Assembly (NCBI GenBank): GCA_944323935.1
Contig: CALUUJ010000017.1
Span: forward strand, 1-39,791
Reading direction: 5' to 3'
From: Candidatus Gastranaerophilales bacterium
GTDB lineage: Bacteria > Cyanobacteriota > Vampirovibrionia > Gastranaerophilales > Gastranaerophilaceae
Length of the DNA stretch: 39,791 nt
Below are positions 9,243 to 17,279 of the stretch, one piece after another; within the stretch, counting starts at the first letter, position 1, and each line of letters begins with the position of its first letter. The notes under the pieces were generated by a model that did no database searches, had not been told where the DNA came from, and saw only the letters and a list, made by a program, of their open reading frames with translations. The position numbers and the translations under genes were made by a program.

Positions 9243-9571
9243 TGCTTTTCAAGCGCTTTCATTAAAGAACGAACATCATTATTAAAATATTGCCCTGCTA
9301 ATTTTGATATAGCACTTGCCGCCATTTTTTCTCTTGATTCTACAGATTTATAACAAAATTTTTTCCCGCTTTTTTGTCTTTTTAAAAGATTCTTATCAAC
9401 AAGCCTATCCATAACTGTTTTAACTGTAGTGTATGCTCTAATATTTCCGTTATCATTTATTACTGATAATACTTCACTAACTGAGATATTTTTCGTTGAA
9501 ACACCGTTTTCTTCCATTTGCCAAACTGCATTCAATATCTCATTTTCGAGAGTTCCGTGTGTAAATGCCAT
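9221..9571 (-). CDS. BlaI/MecI/CopY-family winged-helix repressor
   Basis: 116 residues, typical length. It opens LENEILNAVWQMEENGVS, then has the recognition region YTTVKTVMDRLVDKNLLKR and the wing KSGKKFCYKSV, followed by a C-terminal dimerisation helix, as in BlaI and MecI. These repressors bind palindromes as dimers and are released by proteolysis or metal loss. No blaR-type sensor protease or beta-lactamase gene adjoins, so this is one of the stand-alone members. AAGGATGG lies 5 bases before the ATG. A 19-bp palindrome sits next to the predicted transcription start, suggesting autoregulation. It is coupled to the unknown 8862-9242 gene. Confidence 0.88.
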   Translation of the reverse strand: MAFTHGTLENEILNAVWQMEENGVSTKNISVSEVLSVINDNGNIRAYTTVKTVMDRLVDKNLLKRQKSGKKFCYKSVESREKMAASAISKLAGQYFNNDVRSLMKALEKQCMSVKV

Positions 9572-9627
9572 TAATCCATCCTTTTAAATTTTTATATCTT
9601 AAATATTTTTATATTACTACAACCCAT

Positions 9628-9660
9628 TTAATCTTTTAAAGATTAATTACTACCATTATA
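9628..9660 (-). promoter_or_regulatory. Extended -10 promoter and palindromic operator of the BlaI-type gene
   Basis: On the minus strand TGCTATAAT (9655-9663) is a full extended -10 element, placing the start near 9648. Immediately downstream lies a perfect 19-bp palindrome (9628-9646; arms TTAATCTTT and AAAGATTAA around one base). An operator at +1 to +20 is the expected place for autorepression. It does not read like the classical TACAnnTGTA BlaI box, so assignment to this repressor is inference. Confidence 0.55.
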
Positions 9661-9715
9661 GCACTTGTTTTCTAAAAAAGCACTATTTTATGAAATATTA
9701 TTAATATAAACTTTA

Positions 9716-12700
9716 CTATGTTTCAAGAAATATTTTTTCTATTATTTCTAGAGGCTTTGTATTTTTCCGTTTTTTATAATTTAAAGCATCTGTCAAATAA
9801 AGTTCTTTTTTAGCACGAGTAAACCCTACATATAAAAGTCTTAGTGTTTCCTCAATTTGTTTCAGCTTAAGTTCATCAGGAGTTTTAATACCTTTGTTGT
9901 CAATCGAATTTTTTATTATCTGAACAAAATGTGCTCCACTTTTGAGTTTTACATTTTTTATTGATGTCGGATAATTTTCTTCATTCAGTTCAGGAATAAA
10001 CACATAATCAAATTCATCACCTTTCGATTTATGCATTGTCATTATTTCTATAGGAATATCATTCGTTTCGACAAGTTCATTTTCAAAAAATCTATATGCA
10101 CTCAAAGATTTTTGAGCTGAATATTCAAGTTTTTTTATTATATTTTCCAAGCTTTTATTTTCAGCAAACATTCTTTTTACCATTGCTGAAATCATATATG
10201 AATTAGATTTATCAACCGAATTCTTAGAATAAAATAAACCTATATTTAAAACTAAAATATCTGTTTCGATGGAAGAATTATTAAGCCAATAATCGATATC
10301 CCAGAACAACTGCAGAAGTCCTTCATTATTAATCTCATCGGGATTCATTTTCATAAATGGTGTTTTCAAATTTCTTAAATAGTTAATTGTTTCTTCACCA
10401 AATTCATAAATATTACTTTTATTATATTCTTGAGCCAACTCATATACACTAATGTTACTTACAGGATTCTGAATAATATTTAAAACGGAATGTATGAGCC
10501 TGTATATATTTTTCTGCGCCAAGCAATCAGACCTTATTGAAGTTTTTATGCCTTGAGACAATAAGAATTCGTTATATTCATTAACTTGAGAATTCAACCT
10601 CAATAAAACTGCAATTGATGCGGAGGAATCAGATTTATAAATTTCTTTTATCTTATTAATTATAAAAGTTTTTTCTTCCTTTTCTTCTTGGAATGATAAA
10701 TATTCAGGTTTTTTAGTATTATTAGGATTTTTATCCGTTCCTTTTATTTGAATATTATAAAAAGTATTTTTAGTTTCATCATTTTGAGAAACTTCATTTA
10801 TAAAAGAATTAGCAAAAGAATATATTGGTTTTGAACATCTTTGAGAAGATACCATCTCTACTTTATTGTTTATTTCGATAAAATTTCTAAAACTTTCTAA
10901 ATCACTGTTTGTAAAAGTAGAAGTAATTGCCTGATTAATATCACCACATCGGACATAATTATTATATTTTCCATTCAATAAAGAAATTAATTTTTGTTGT
11001 ATTTCAGTTGAATCCTGTGCCTCATCTTCTATTATATATCTACATATATTTTGGTAATAATTTAATATTTCCGGATTATTTTCAAGAATTTTAACTGCAT
11101 AACAAAGCATATCATCATAGTCAAGCAAATTACTTTGTTTAAGAATTTTATTGTATTCTTCATAAAACCTGTAAAACTCTTGAATATCTTTATATTTTGA
11201 ATAGATCTCACCATTATAAGCAGATAATTTAACTATAGATATACATCTTATAAAATTATCATATTTTTCATCATCAATTTTCAGTTTATAAAGTAATTCC
11301 TTTATTATTCTTTCTTTTAAAGTATCATCACATATTTCAAAATTTTCATCTAATCCTATTTTATTATAATTTGCATTTTCTTTTATTATTCTTAATGCAA
11401 GCCCATGAATAGTTGATATATTAGGGAGATCACAATCATCTGAAACTGCAGCTTTTATTCTTTCTTTAAAGTTTTTAGCAGCAGATTCCATGTATGTCAG
11501 AACAAATATATGTTCAGGCATAATGCCTTCATTTAAGAGCTTAATAATAAGCGCTAATAATATAGTTGTTTTTCCGGCACCGGGGACAGCCATTATGCCC
11601 ATTTTGCCTTTTTTATATTCAAGAACCTTTTTTTGATCATCCCTCGGTATTATCTTAAATTCTTTATTCTTTTCTTCTTTTAATTCAAAAAAGTCAGATA
11701 AACCGCCAAAATTTTCATTGCCTGTATTATCATATATACTTGAAAAAAACATAATACATTCTTGAGCACATAAAATGAGCTTTCTGACAATTCTTGCCGT
11801 TTTTTCTCTCGTTAACAGAATATTATCTTCCAAAGTATATTCTTTTTTATTCCAATCTTTACTTAAAACCCACGCATTATACAAAGTACCTGTATCTTGT
11901 TTTAACCACTCACAATTAGAAACATCAAGCCATAGTTGATACTTTGTCTTAATTGAGAAATCAATTATTTTCTGAGGACTGGAAACTATAATTACATCTT
12001 TTGGCAAAGAAAAAGAATCTATAGGATTTTCACTTATTACACTGTTTTCTATTTGTGTAATAAACTCTTTTGCAATATCTGATATTTTTTCAGAAAAGGC
12101 TTTTTCGAAATTTTCCGCTTCTTTAAGAAGAAAATCATATTTTTCTTTATCCGAATCAAATTCAAATTCCAGTATAATATTTGAAAAAATTATTCTGATT
12201 TGATTTGAAATACTATTTTTACTTTTTAATTCAGAAGCAATAACAGAACACAATTTTTTATATCTGTAATTATTTATATCTTCTGAAAAAATATAATCCT
12301 TTAATTTAGAAGAAGAAGAATATTCTCTCGTAATATCAATACATTTACGATACGGTATTTTCAAAAGATTAATCAATAAGCTCTTTAGCTCATAATCTGG
12401 AATTTTAATACCATTCATAAGTTTAAGTATGATTATAATATATTTAACAATATTATTTTGGACAAGTTTTTCACTTCCTGATATAACTTGAAATTTTATA
12501 CCACTTTTTTGTTCTAGAAAATATTGAGATATTATTTCATCAATAACCGGAGTAATTACTGATATATCAGAATATTTTGCGCCTCTTCTAACCAAATTAT
12601 TAATTTCAAGAAGTGCTGTTTCAAACATATCCAAACGTTTTGGCTGAATGTTATATTTTATATCATCAAGTGCTATTTTTTTACCTTGTATTATGTTGTT

Positions 12701-13534
12701 ATAGAAACTTTCAGCTTTATTTAGCAAAAAAAGATTATCTTTTAATTTTATAACTTTAGGATTATATTTTTTTGAGAATTCCAAAACGCCGGATTTATAA
12801 GCACATAAATATCCGCATCTTGATGAACCATTTTGGTCATAGGCGATATAATATTCATTTAATTGCGGAATTAAATAATAAACAAAAGACCAAAAAGCAT
12901 AAGGAAATTCATCTGCATCATCAACCAAAAGATATTTTATATTTTTGAAATAATCTGTATTTTTATAAATTAAAGGTAGAATTGCGAGCTGTCTTAAATA
13001 ATCAAAACTCTTATAATTAATTGTTTTCGATTTATAATCATCAAGTGCTTTTTGTGCATCTAAATAAAAACTTTCTCTTAATAACTCTGAACGTACCTTT
13101 ACTTCTTCATTAGTAAGTCCATTCTGCACAATTAAAGAATATCGCCTAAAAAGCTGATGAAGCAGATTAACCTTAGATATATAATCAGAGAAATCAGCCT
13201 CTTTAATACTCTGTTTAAAAATAAATTGGGATACTTCAAGTCCGCATAAATTTGGTTTTATATTATTGCCATTAATATTTATTAAACTTGAAATATATTC
13301 CCAATTATTCTGAAAAACATTATAGCAAAGTCCCCAAAAGGTATATATTTGATACTTTTCAATCTTTAAATCTGAATTTAAGCTGCAGATTCTATTTATA
13401 AAATTTGATTTTTTATAAGGATTTAATATAATAACTAAAATTTGCTCAGAACTAACGCCCTGCTTAATCAACTCAACATACTTTTCAGCAAGGAAATCCG
13501 TTTTACTACTATTTACTGAGCCTTCTATTAACAT
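9716..13534 (-). CDS. SF1A (UvrD/Rep-like) DNA helicase with a decayed N-terminal helicase half
   Basis: 1272 residues. The C-terminal half (about 625-1272) is a complete UvrD-like helicase: DDQ Q-motif near 632, Walker A VPGAGKT at 650-656, STIHGL near 707, Walker B EDEAQD at 836-841, GDINQAI near 864, SQRC near 897, MTMHKSKGDEFDYVF (motif V) and LLYVGFTRAKKELYL (motif VI). The N-terminal half (1-620) appears to repeat the same order in decayed form: GSVNSSKT at 5-12 (P-loop Gly now Ser), LLVDDADEF at 202-210 for the DExx box, a 2A-like ISVITPVIDE stretch near 325, and degenerate V/VI-like blocks near 513 and 576. No nuclease motif is seen at the end. This tandem recalls the inactive helicase half used in RecC and AddB, but on one chain. 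No Shine-Dalgarno precedes the ATG, yet a -10 box does. Confidence 0.85.
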   Translation of the reverse strand: MLIEGSVNSSKTDFLAEKYVELIKQGVSSEQILVIILNPYKKSNFINRICSLNSDLKIEKYQIYTFWGLCYNVFQNNWEYISSLININGNNIKPNLCGLEVSQFIFKQSIKEADFSDYISKVNLLHQLFRRYSLIVQNGLTNEEVKVRSELLRESFYLDAQKALDDYKSKTINYKSFDYLRQLAILPLIYKNTDYFKNIKYLLVDDADEFPYAFWSFVYYLIPQLNEYYIAYDQNGSSRCGYLCAYKSGVLEFSKKYNPKVIKLKDNLFLLNKAESFYNNIIQGKKIALDDIKYNIQPKRLDMFETALLEINNLVRRGAKYSDISVITPVIDEIISQYFLEQKSGIKFQVISGSEKLVQNNIVKYIIIILKLMNGIKIPDYELKSLLINLLKIPYRKCIDITREYSSSSKLKDYIFSEDINNYRYKKLCSVIASELKSKNSISNQIRIIFSNIILEFEFDSDKEKYDFLLKEAENFEKAFSEKISDIAKEFITQIENSVISENPIDSFSLPKDVIIVSSPQKIIDFSIKTKYQLWLDVSNCEWLKQDTGTLYNAWVLSKDWNKKEYTLEDNILLTREKTARIVRKLILCAQECIMFFSSIYDNTGNENFGGLSDFFELKEEKNKEFKIIPRDDQKKVLEYKKGKMGIMAVPGAGKTTILLALIIKLLNEGIMPEHIFVLTYMESAAKNFKERIKAAVSDDCDLPNISTIHGLALRIIKENANYNKIGLDENFEICDDTLKERIIKELLYKLKIDDEKYDNFIRCISIVKLSAYNGEIYSKYKDIQEFYRFYEEYNKILKQSNLLDYDDMLCYAVKILENNPEILNYYQNICRYIIEDEAQDSTEIQQKLISLLNGKYNNYVRCGDINQAITSTFTNSDLESFRNFIEINNKVEMVSSQRCSKPIYSFANSFINEVSQNDETKNTFYNIQIKGTDKNPNNTKKPEYLSFQEEKEEKTFIINKIKEIYKSDSSASIAVLLRLNSQVNEYNEFLLSQGIKTSIRSDCLAQKNIYRLIHSVLNIIQNPVSNISVYELAQEYNKSNIYEFGEETINYLRNLKTPFMKMNPDEINNEGLLQLFWDIDYWLNNSSIETDILVLNIGLFYSKNSVDKSNSYMISAMVKRMFAENKSLENIIKKLEYSAQKSLSAYRFFENELVETNDIPIEIMTMHKSKGDEFDYVFIPELNEENYPTSIKNVKLKSGAHFVQIIKNSIDNKGIKTPDELKLKQIEETLRLLYVGFTRAKKELYLTDALNYKKRKNTKPLEIIEKIFLET

Positions 13535-13540
13535 AATTAG

Positions 13541-13570
13541 ATTGTAATTAAAAAGACTGTTTAGAGTAAA
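13541..13570 (-). promoter_or_regulatory. Probable leaderless promoter of the helicase gene
   Basis: Reading the minus strand: TTTACT (13565-13570), an 18-base spacer, TACAAT (13541-13546), then exactly six bases to the ATG. Transcription would begin on the A of the start codon. There is no Shine-Dalgarno sequence. Confidence 0.45.
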
Positions 13571-13695
13571 AATATTACAAGATATTAAGAAAAAATGGTG
13601 TTTTTTAAATTCTGCTTAACATGTCTTCATACATGGATTGAAATAAGAATTACAAAGTGATATATTAAAGATATATAAATTATATACAATATAAA

Positions 13696-13759
13696 ATTAA
13701 TGCAATTTTAAAGTGTGTCGTTTGCATTAATAATAGTGTATTTGCCTAATACAGGCAAA
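13696..13759. repeat. Two inverted repeats upstream of the sigma factor gene
   Basis: In the 284-base space between the helicase and sigma genes. The first has 10-bp perfect arms ATTAATGCAA (13696-13705) and TTGCATTAAT (13722-13731) around 16 bases. The second has 7-bp arms TTTGCCT (13741-13747) and AGGCAAA (13753-13759) around 5 bases. Neither is followed by a T-run, so they are not terminators. AAGTGTGT also occurs twice (13711-13718 and 13782-13789). They may be operators or leader RNA structure. Confidence 0.55.
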
Positions 13760-13818
13760 ATGTGTTCTGCGTTTATAAAGCAAGTGTGTGTTACTAAAAA
13801 AATCAGGAGTAAAATATT

Positions 13819-14709
13819 ATGGCATTAAATTATTTATCAACATCAGATTCGGAAAATTTTTCAACAAATCTTTTTTCAGAAACAAATCTGGTAAATTATG
13901 TTAAAGCAATTTCAAAATATAAATCATTGACAATTGAAGAAGAACAAGAACTCGCAAGACAAATACAAAACGGTTCAAAAGAAGCAAAAGAAAAGCTTAC
14001 AAAAGCGAACCTGAAATTAGTAGTAATTATTGCAAGGAAAGTTATACATACCAGTAAATTACCAATGACCGATCTAATACAAGAAGGCAACATCGGACTT
14101 ATGGTTGCAATAGATAAGTTTAACTGGAAATTCGGCTACAGATTTGCAACATATGCAAGCTGGTGGATTAAACAGGCAATGTTTAAAGCAATATCAGAAC
14201 AATCACACAGCGTAAAAATTCCTGTTTATATTCAAGAAACACTTTCAAAATATTCAAAAATAAAATCAGAAATGGAAAAAGAAAGTCAAAAAGAAATAAG
14301 CATTGATGAAGTTGCAAAAAGAATGAATACAGAATCAGATAAAATAAATAATTACCTAAATGCTTATAAAAAAACTTTATCACTAGAAGGTGATTTCGAA
14401 ATGCAAAACGGCTCTGAAGTTAAATTAATAGATATCATCGAGGATAAAAAAAGTTCAATTTCAAAAGAAATTGAAAGTGAATCACTAAAAAAAGATATTA
14501 TGTCGTTGCTTAAAAATTTAAAAGAAAGAGAACAAAAAGTAATTACAATGAGATTCGGGATAGCCGGTAGAGAGAAGCAAACGTTAGAAGAAATAGGAAA
14601 AATATACGGTGTAACAAAAGAATGCATAAGGCAAACCGAAGCAAGAGCGTTAAACAAATTAAAAAACAATAATTTTTCAATTAATTTATACAAAGACTAT
14701 GTATGCTAA
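13819..14709 (+). CDS. Sigma-70 family RNA polymerase sigma factor (RpoD-like, group 2 type)
   Basis: 296 residues. It has region 1.2 (LVNYVKAISKYKSLTIEEEQELA), region 2 with the core-binding DLIQEGNIGLMVAIDKFNW and the -10-recognition/melting helix YRFATYASWWIKQA, a region 3 start (SVKIPVYIQETLSKY), and region 4.2 (TLEEIGKIYGVTKECIRQTEARALNKLK) for the -35 element. Region 1.1 and the long non-conserved region of a primary sigma are absent, as in cyanobacterial group 2 sigmas. The 3.0 and 4.2 helices differ at several usually fixed positions (VTKECIRQTEAR for VTRERIRQIEAK). AGGAG lies 8 bases before the ATG. The upstream region holds two inverted repeats, so the gene may be regulated. Whether it is the main sigma of a reduced set cannot be told here. 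Confidence 0.9.
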   Translation: MALNYLSTSDSENFSTNLFSETNLVNYVKAISKYKSLTIEEEQELARQIQNGSKEAKEKLTKANLKLVVIIARKVIHTSKLPMTDLIQEGNIGLMVAIDKFNWKFGYRFATYASWWIKQAMFKAISEQSHSVKIPVYIQETLSKYSKIKSEMEKESQKEISIDEVAKRMNTESDKINNYLNAYKKTLSLEGDFEMQNGSEVKLIDIIEDKKSSISKEIESESLKKDIMSLLKNLKEREQKVITMRFGIAGREKQTLEEIGKIYGVTKECIRQTEARALNKLKNNNFSINLYKDYVC

Positions 14710-14827
14710 AACAGAGATATAAACTTTTCGAAATAGGCAATTATCACATCTGCAAGGTACAAACACTGATTTAACAAAACATAATACAGTTTTCACAAGG
14801 GTTTAAAAGGATAATTTCGTCAAATTA

Positions 14828-14856
14828 TTTACAATATGTAGAAAAAACTGTATAAT
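14828..14856 (+). promoter_or_regulatory. Strong sigma-70 promoter of rpsA
   Basis: TTTACA (14828-14833), exactly 17 bases, TATAAT (14851-14856). Five of six and six of six matches to consensus make this the best promoter in the window, fitting a ribosomal protein gene. The start is predicted near 14863, leaving about 40 bases of leader. Confidence 0.75.
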
Positions 14857-14902
14857 AGGGCATATAATATAAATATGTCTGCAGATTTATGAGGTAAAAG
14901 AG

Positions 14903-15961
14903 ATGTCAGAACAAAAGTATACAGATGCTGAATTTGAAGCATTACTTAACAAGTATGATTATAGTTTTCAAAAAGGTGATTTGGTAAAAGGTATAGTTTG
15001 TTCGTACGATTCATCTGGTGTCATAGTAGATATAGGTGCAAAAACGGCAGCTTTTGTTCCGGTCAAAGAAGCAATAATCGATACTGCTGTAAGCATAGAA
15101 GAAACATTAAAGAAAAATAATGAATATGAATTTCTTATTATTCGAGAAGAGGATGAAGACGGTAGATTTACATTATCTTATAAAAAAGTTGCAATGGCAT
15201 ATAACTGGAGAGAACTTGAACAATTAAAAGCTGAAGATGCTACTGTTGAAGGCACGATTGTTTCAGTTGTAAAAGGCGGTGTTCTGGTTGAAGTAAAAGG
15301 AGTAAAGGGTTTTGTCCCATCAAGCCACTTAAAACTAAAATCAACAGACGATGTTGTTGGGGAAACACTAGAATTAAAAATACTTACAATGGACATTCAA
15401 CAAGGTAATTTTATACTATCAAACAGAAAAGTATATGCAGAAGACAAAGAAGAAACAAAAAAAGATTTATTTGAAACTGTAAAAATCGGACAAATAATTA
15501 AAGGAGAAGTTGTTAGAATTACTGATTTCGGAGCCTTTATAGATATTGGCGGAGTAGATGCTTTACTTCCTTTATCTCAAATTTCTTGGAGATGGGTAGA
15601 TCATCCATCTGACATTCTTAAGGTCGGTGATATAGTTGACGTGGAAGTTATAGTCGTTGATCAAGATAAACAACGTATTAGTTTAAGCTTAAAGAATTTA
15701 GAAAAAGATCCTTGGCTGGAAGCAAAAGATAAAATAAAAGACGGCGATAAAATTGAGGGGACTATTACAAGAATCAAACATTTTGGAGCATTTGTAGAAG
15801 TATTCCCAGGGGTTGAAGCATTGTTGCCAAACAATGAACTTATAGAATATCAAAATCAAAAAAATCTAATTTTAAAGGTCGGAGATAAAATCCAAACAAC
15901 AATATTAAAATTCAATCCTGACGACAGAAGAATCAGCCTAAGTATTAAAAATGAAGAATAA
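14903..15961 (+). CDS. rpsA: 30S ribosomal protein S1
   Basis: 352 residues with four S1 (OB-fold) RNA-binding domains at about 25-95, 110-175, 195-262 and 280-350. The third is the most typical (GEVVRITDFGAFIDIGGVDA, then DILKVGDIVDVEVIVVDQDK). The first carries VKGIVCSYDSSGVIVDIGAK and TAAFVPVKEA, which together with the N-terminal FEALLNKYDYSFQKGDLV is close to the cyanobacterial S1 N-terminus. The length also matches cyanobacteria rather than the six-domain form of Proteobacteria. S1 helps mRNA bind the 30S subunit, especially mRNAs with weak or no Shine-Dalgarno, which is relevant because several genes here lack one. GAGGT precedes the ATG by 7 bases. Its end overlaps the next gene by 11 bases. 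Confidence 0.95.
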   Translation: MSEQKYTDAEFEALLNKYDYSFQKGDLVKGIVCSYDSSGVIVDIGAKTAAFVPVKEAIIDTAVSIEETLKKNNEYEFLIIREEDEDGRFTLSYKKVAMAYNWRELEQLKAEDATVEGTIVSVVKGGVLVEVKGVKGFVPSSHLKLKSTDDVVGETLELKILTMDIQQGNFILSNRKVYAEDKEETKKDLFETVKIGQIIKGEVVRITDFGAFIDIGGVDALLPLSQISWRWVDHPSDILKVGDIVDVEVIVVDQDKQRISLSLKNLEKDPWLEAKDKIKDGDKIEGTITRIKHFGAFVEVFPGVEALLPNNELIEYQNQKNLILKVGDKIQTTILKFNPDDRRISLSIKNEE

Positions 15962-16490
15962 TAAAAAAATTATAGTCTTTTCCGGGAAACAATTTTCCGG
16001 AAAAGATACTGTTGCAAAAATTTTATTAGAAAAGTTCAAGTCTTTTAAAAGGATTGGTATTGCTGATGCAATAAAAATGCAATATTCAAAAAAGACAGGT
16101 TTAAGGTTAGAGGAGATAGAACAAAACAAATCACAATACAGACAAGACTTAATTAATCTTGGTGATTGGGGCAGGGCTCAAAATCCTGACTATTGGTTAA
16201 ACTCAATTATAGCTTATGCAGGTAATACCATCGTTACAGATATAAGAGTAAAACACGAATTAGATTTATTCAGAAAACAAGGTGCTTATTCTGTACGTGT
16301 CGAAGCGAGTGAAGAAACAAGAAGCAAAAGAGGTACATTATCATCAAAAAATGATAACACCGAAACTGCTTTAGATGATATAAATGACTGGGATTATATA
16401 ATATATAACAATGGAAGTTATGAAGAACTTGTGCAAAATACACAAGAACTAATAAGTGATATTAAAAGAAAATTTGGAGAAGAATTGTAA
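15951..16490 (+). CDS. P-loop nucleoside-monophosphate / phosphomevalonate-kinase-like protein
   Basis: 179 residues. It opens with a strand and P-loop IVFSGKQFSGKDT (residues 8-20), the GKxxSGKDT form seen in phage-type deoxynucleoside monophosphate kinases and in animal-type phosphomevalonate kinases. A second recognisable block is IVTDIRVKHELDLFRKQGAYSVRVEA, which matches the DxR...E...(F/I)...G strand-helix of those kinases. ATP-dependent phosphorylation of a small phosphate acceptor is likely; which acceptor cannot be told. The gene starts 11 bases inside rpsA with no clear Shine-Dalgarno, so it probably depends on rpsA translation. No other isoprenoid or nucleotide gene adjoins to decide between the two. 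Confidence 0.75.
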   Translation: MKNNKKIIVFSGKQFSGKDTVAKILLEKFKSFKRIGIADAIKMQYSKKTGLRLEEIEQNKSQYRQDLINLGDWGRAQNPDYWLNSIIAYAGNTIVTDIRVKHELDLFRKQGAYSVRVEASEETRSKRGTLSSKNDNTETALDDINDWDYIIYNNGSYEELVQNTQELISDIKRKFGEEL

Positions 16491-16520
16491 TAGACTTTAT
16501 TCTTGAAGTTTTGATATAAT
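16491..16520 (+). promoter_or_regulatory. Probable leaderless promoter of the exported-protein gene
   Basis: TAGACT (16491-16496), 18 bases, then a perfect extended -10 TGATATAAT (16512-16520). The ATG starts at 16527, exactly at the predicted +1, and no Shine-Dalgarno is present. Confidence 0.55.
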
Positions 16521-16526
16521 AAAATT

Positions 16527-17189
16527 ATGAAAAAGATTTTTCCATTTTTAATATTATTTATATTCTTTATATTTTCGACATCAGCATTTGCCGATATAAT
16601 ACCCTCAAGTACAAAAAGCATCAAATATTACGGGATAGGCACATTAAATATGCCAAAAAGTTATACCGTTTATAAATATCCTGATAGAGACTCTGATATT
16701 ATAAGAGAAGTAAATTATGCTGATTTAAAAAGATCTGCAATAGTAAATTCTATTGATATGAGAAAAGTTTCATATATAGCACACATTCCATCCAATAATG
16801 TTGCATTATTAACTGTTGATCAAAATCCTGGTAATAACTGGTATAATATATATCTAAATCAAGAAACAGGTGAAACTGGATGGGTATATAATGAAATGCC
16901 TAATTCTTTCTTGACATATAGAGAACTTTTCTATAAGTATGGCAAAAAATATGGAATAAGGATTTTCAATGATTTACCTAAGGAAGAAAAGGTATTATAT
17001 GCCTCTGAATCAAAAGATTCTCAAGTATTGGAAGAGTTAACATATCCCAAATATATAAGTTTTACCGTAATAAGAGGAAACTGGCTTTTAGCAACCGTTA
17101 ATGATATGTCAAAACAAGCAAAAGTAGGCTGGTTCAATTGGCGTAATGATGATGGCACCCTGAATATGTTCCCTAATTTTAAAGATTAA
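16527..17189 (+). CDS. Exported protein of unknown function, possible SH3-like repeats
   Basis: 220 residues with a clear Sec signal peptide: MKK, a hydrophobic core to about residue 18, and STSAFA before a likely cleavage at 23. The mature part contains two similar-looking segments with the flavour of bacterial SH3 domains: YTVYKYPDRDSDIIRE with a later NWYNIYLNQETGETGWVYN, and KVLYASESKDSQVLEE with a later NWLLATVNDMSKQAKVGWFNW. In each, a short strand with charged turn is followed by a W-x-x-V/I...GW closing block. This suggests a periplasmic binding module, perhaps for peptidoglycan or protein. It is not a recognised family. It has its own promoter and probably a leaderless message. Confidence 0.8.
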   Translation: MKKIFPFLILFIFFIFSTSAFADIIPSSTKSIKYYGIGTLNMPKSYTVYKYPDRDSDIIREVNYADLKRSAIVNSIDMRKVSYIAHIPSNNVALLTVDQNPGNNWYNIYLNQETGETGWVYNEMPNSFLTYRELFYKYGKKYGIRIFNDLPKEEKVLYASESKDSQVLEELTYPKYISFTVIRGNWLLATVNDMSKQAKVGWFNWRNDDGTLNMFPNFKD

Positions 17190-17279
17190 TGTAAACTTTA
17201 TAAAATTATGTGTCTAATTTGAGCAATTTCATTTCTTCAGTTAATTTAAAAAGACATAATAAATTAACAGGAGAAAAAT

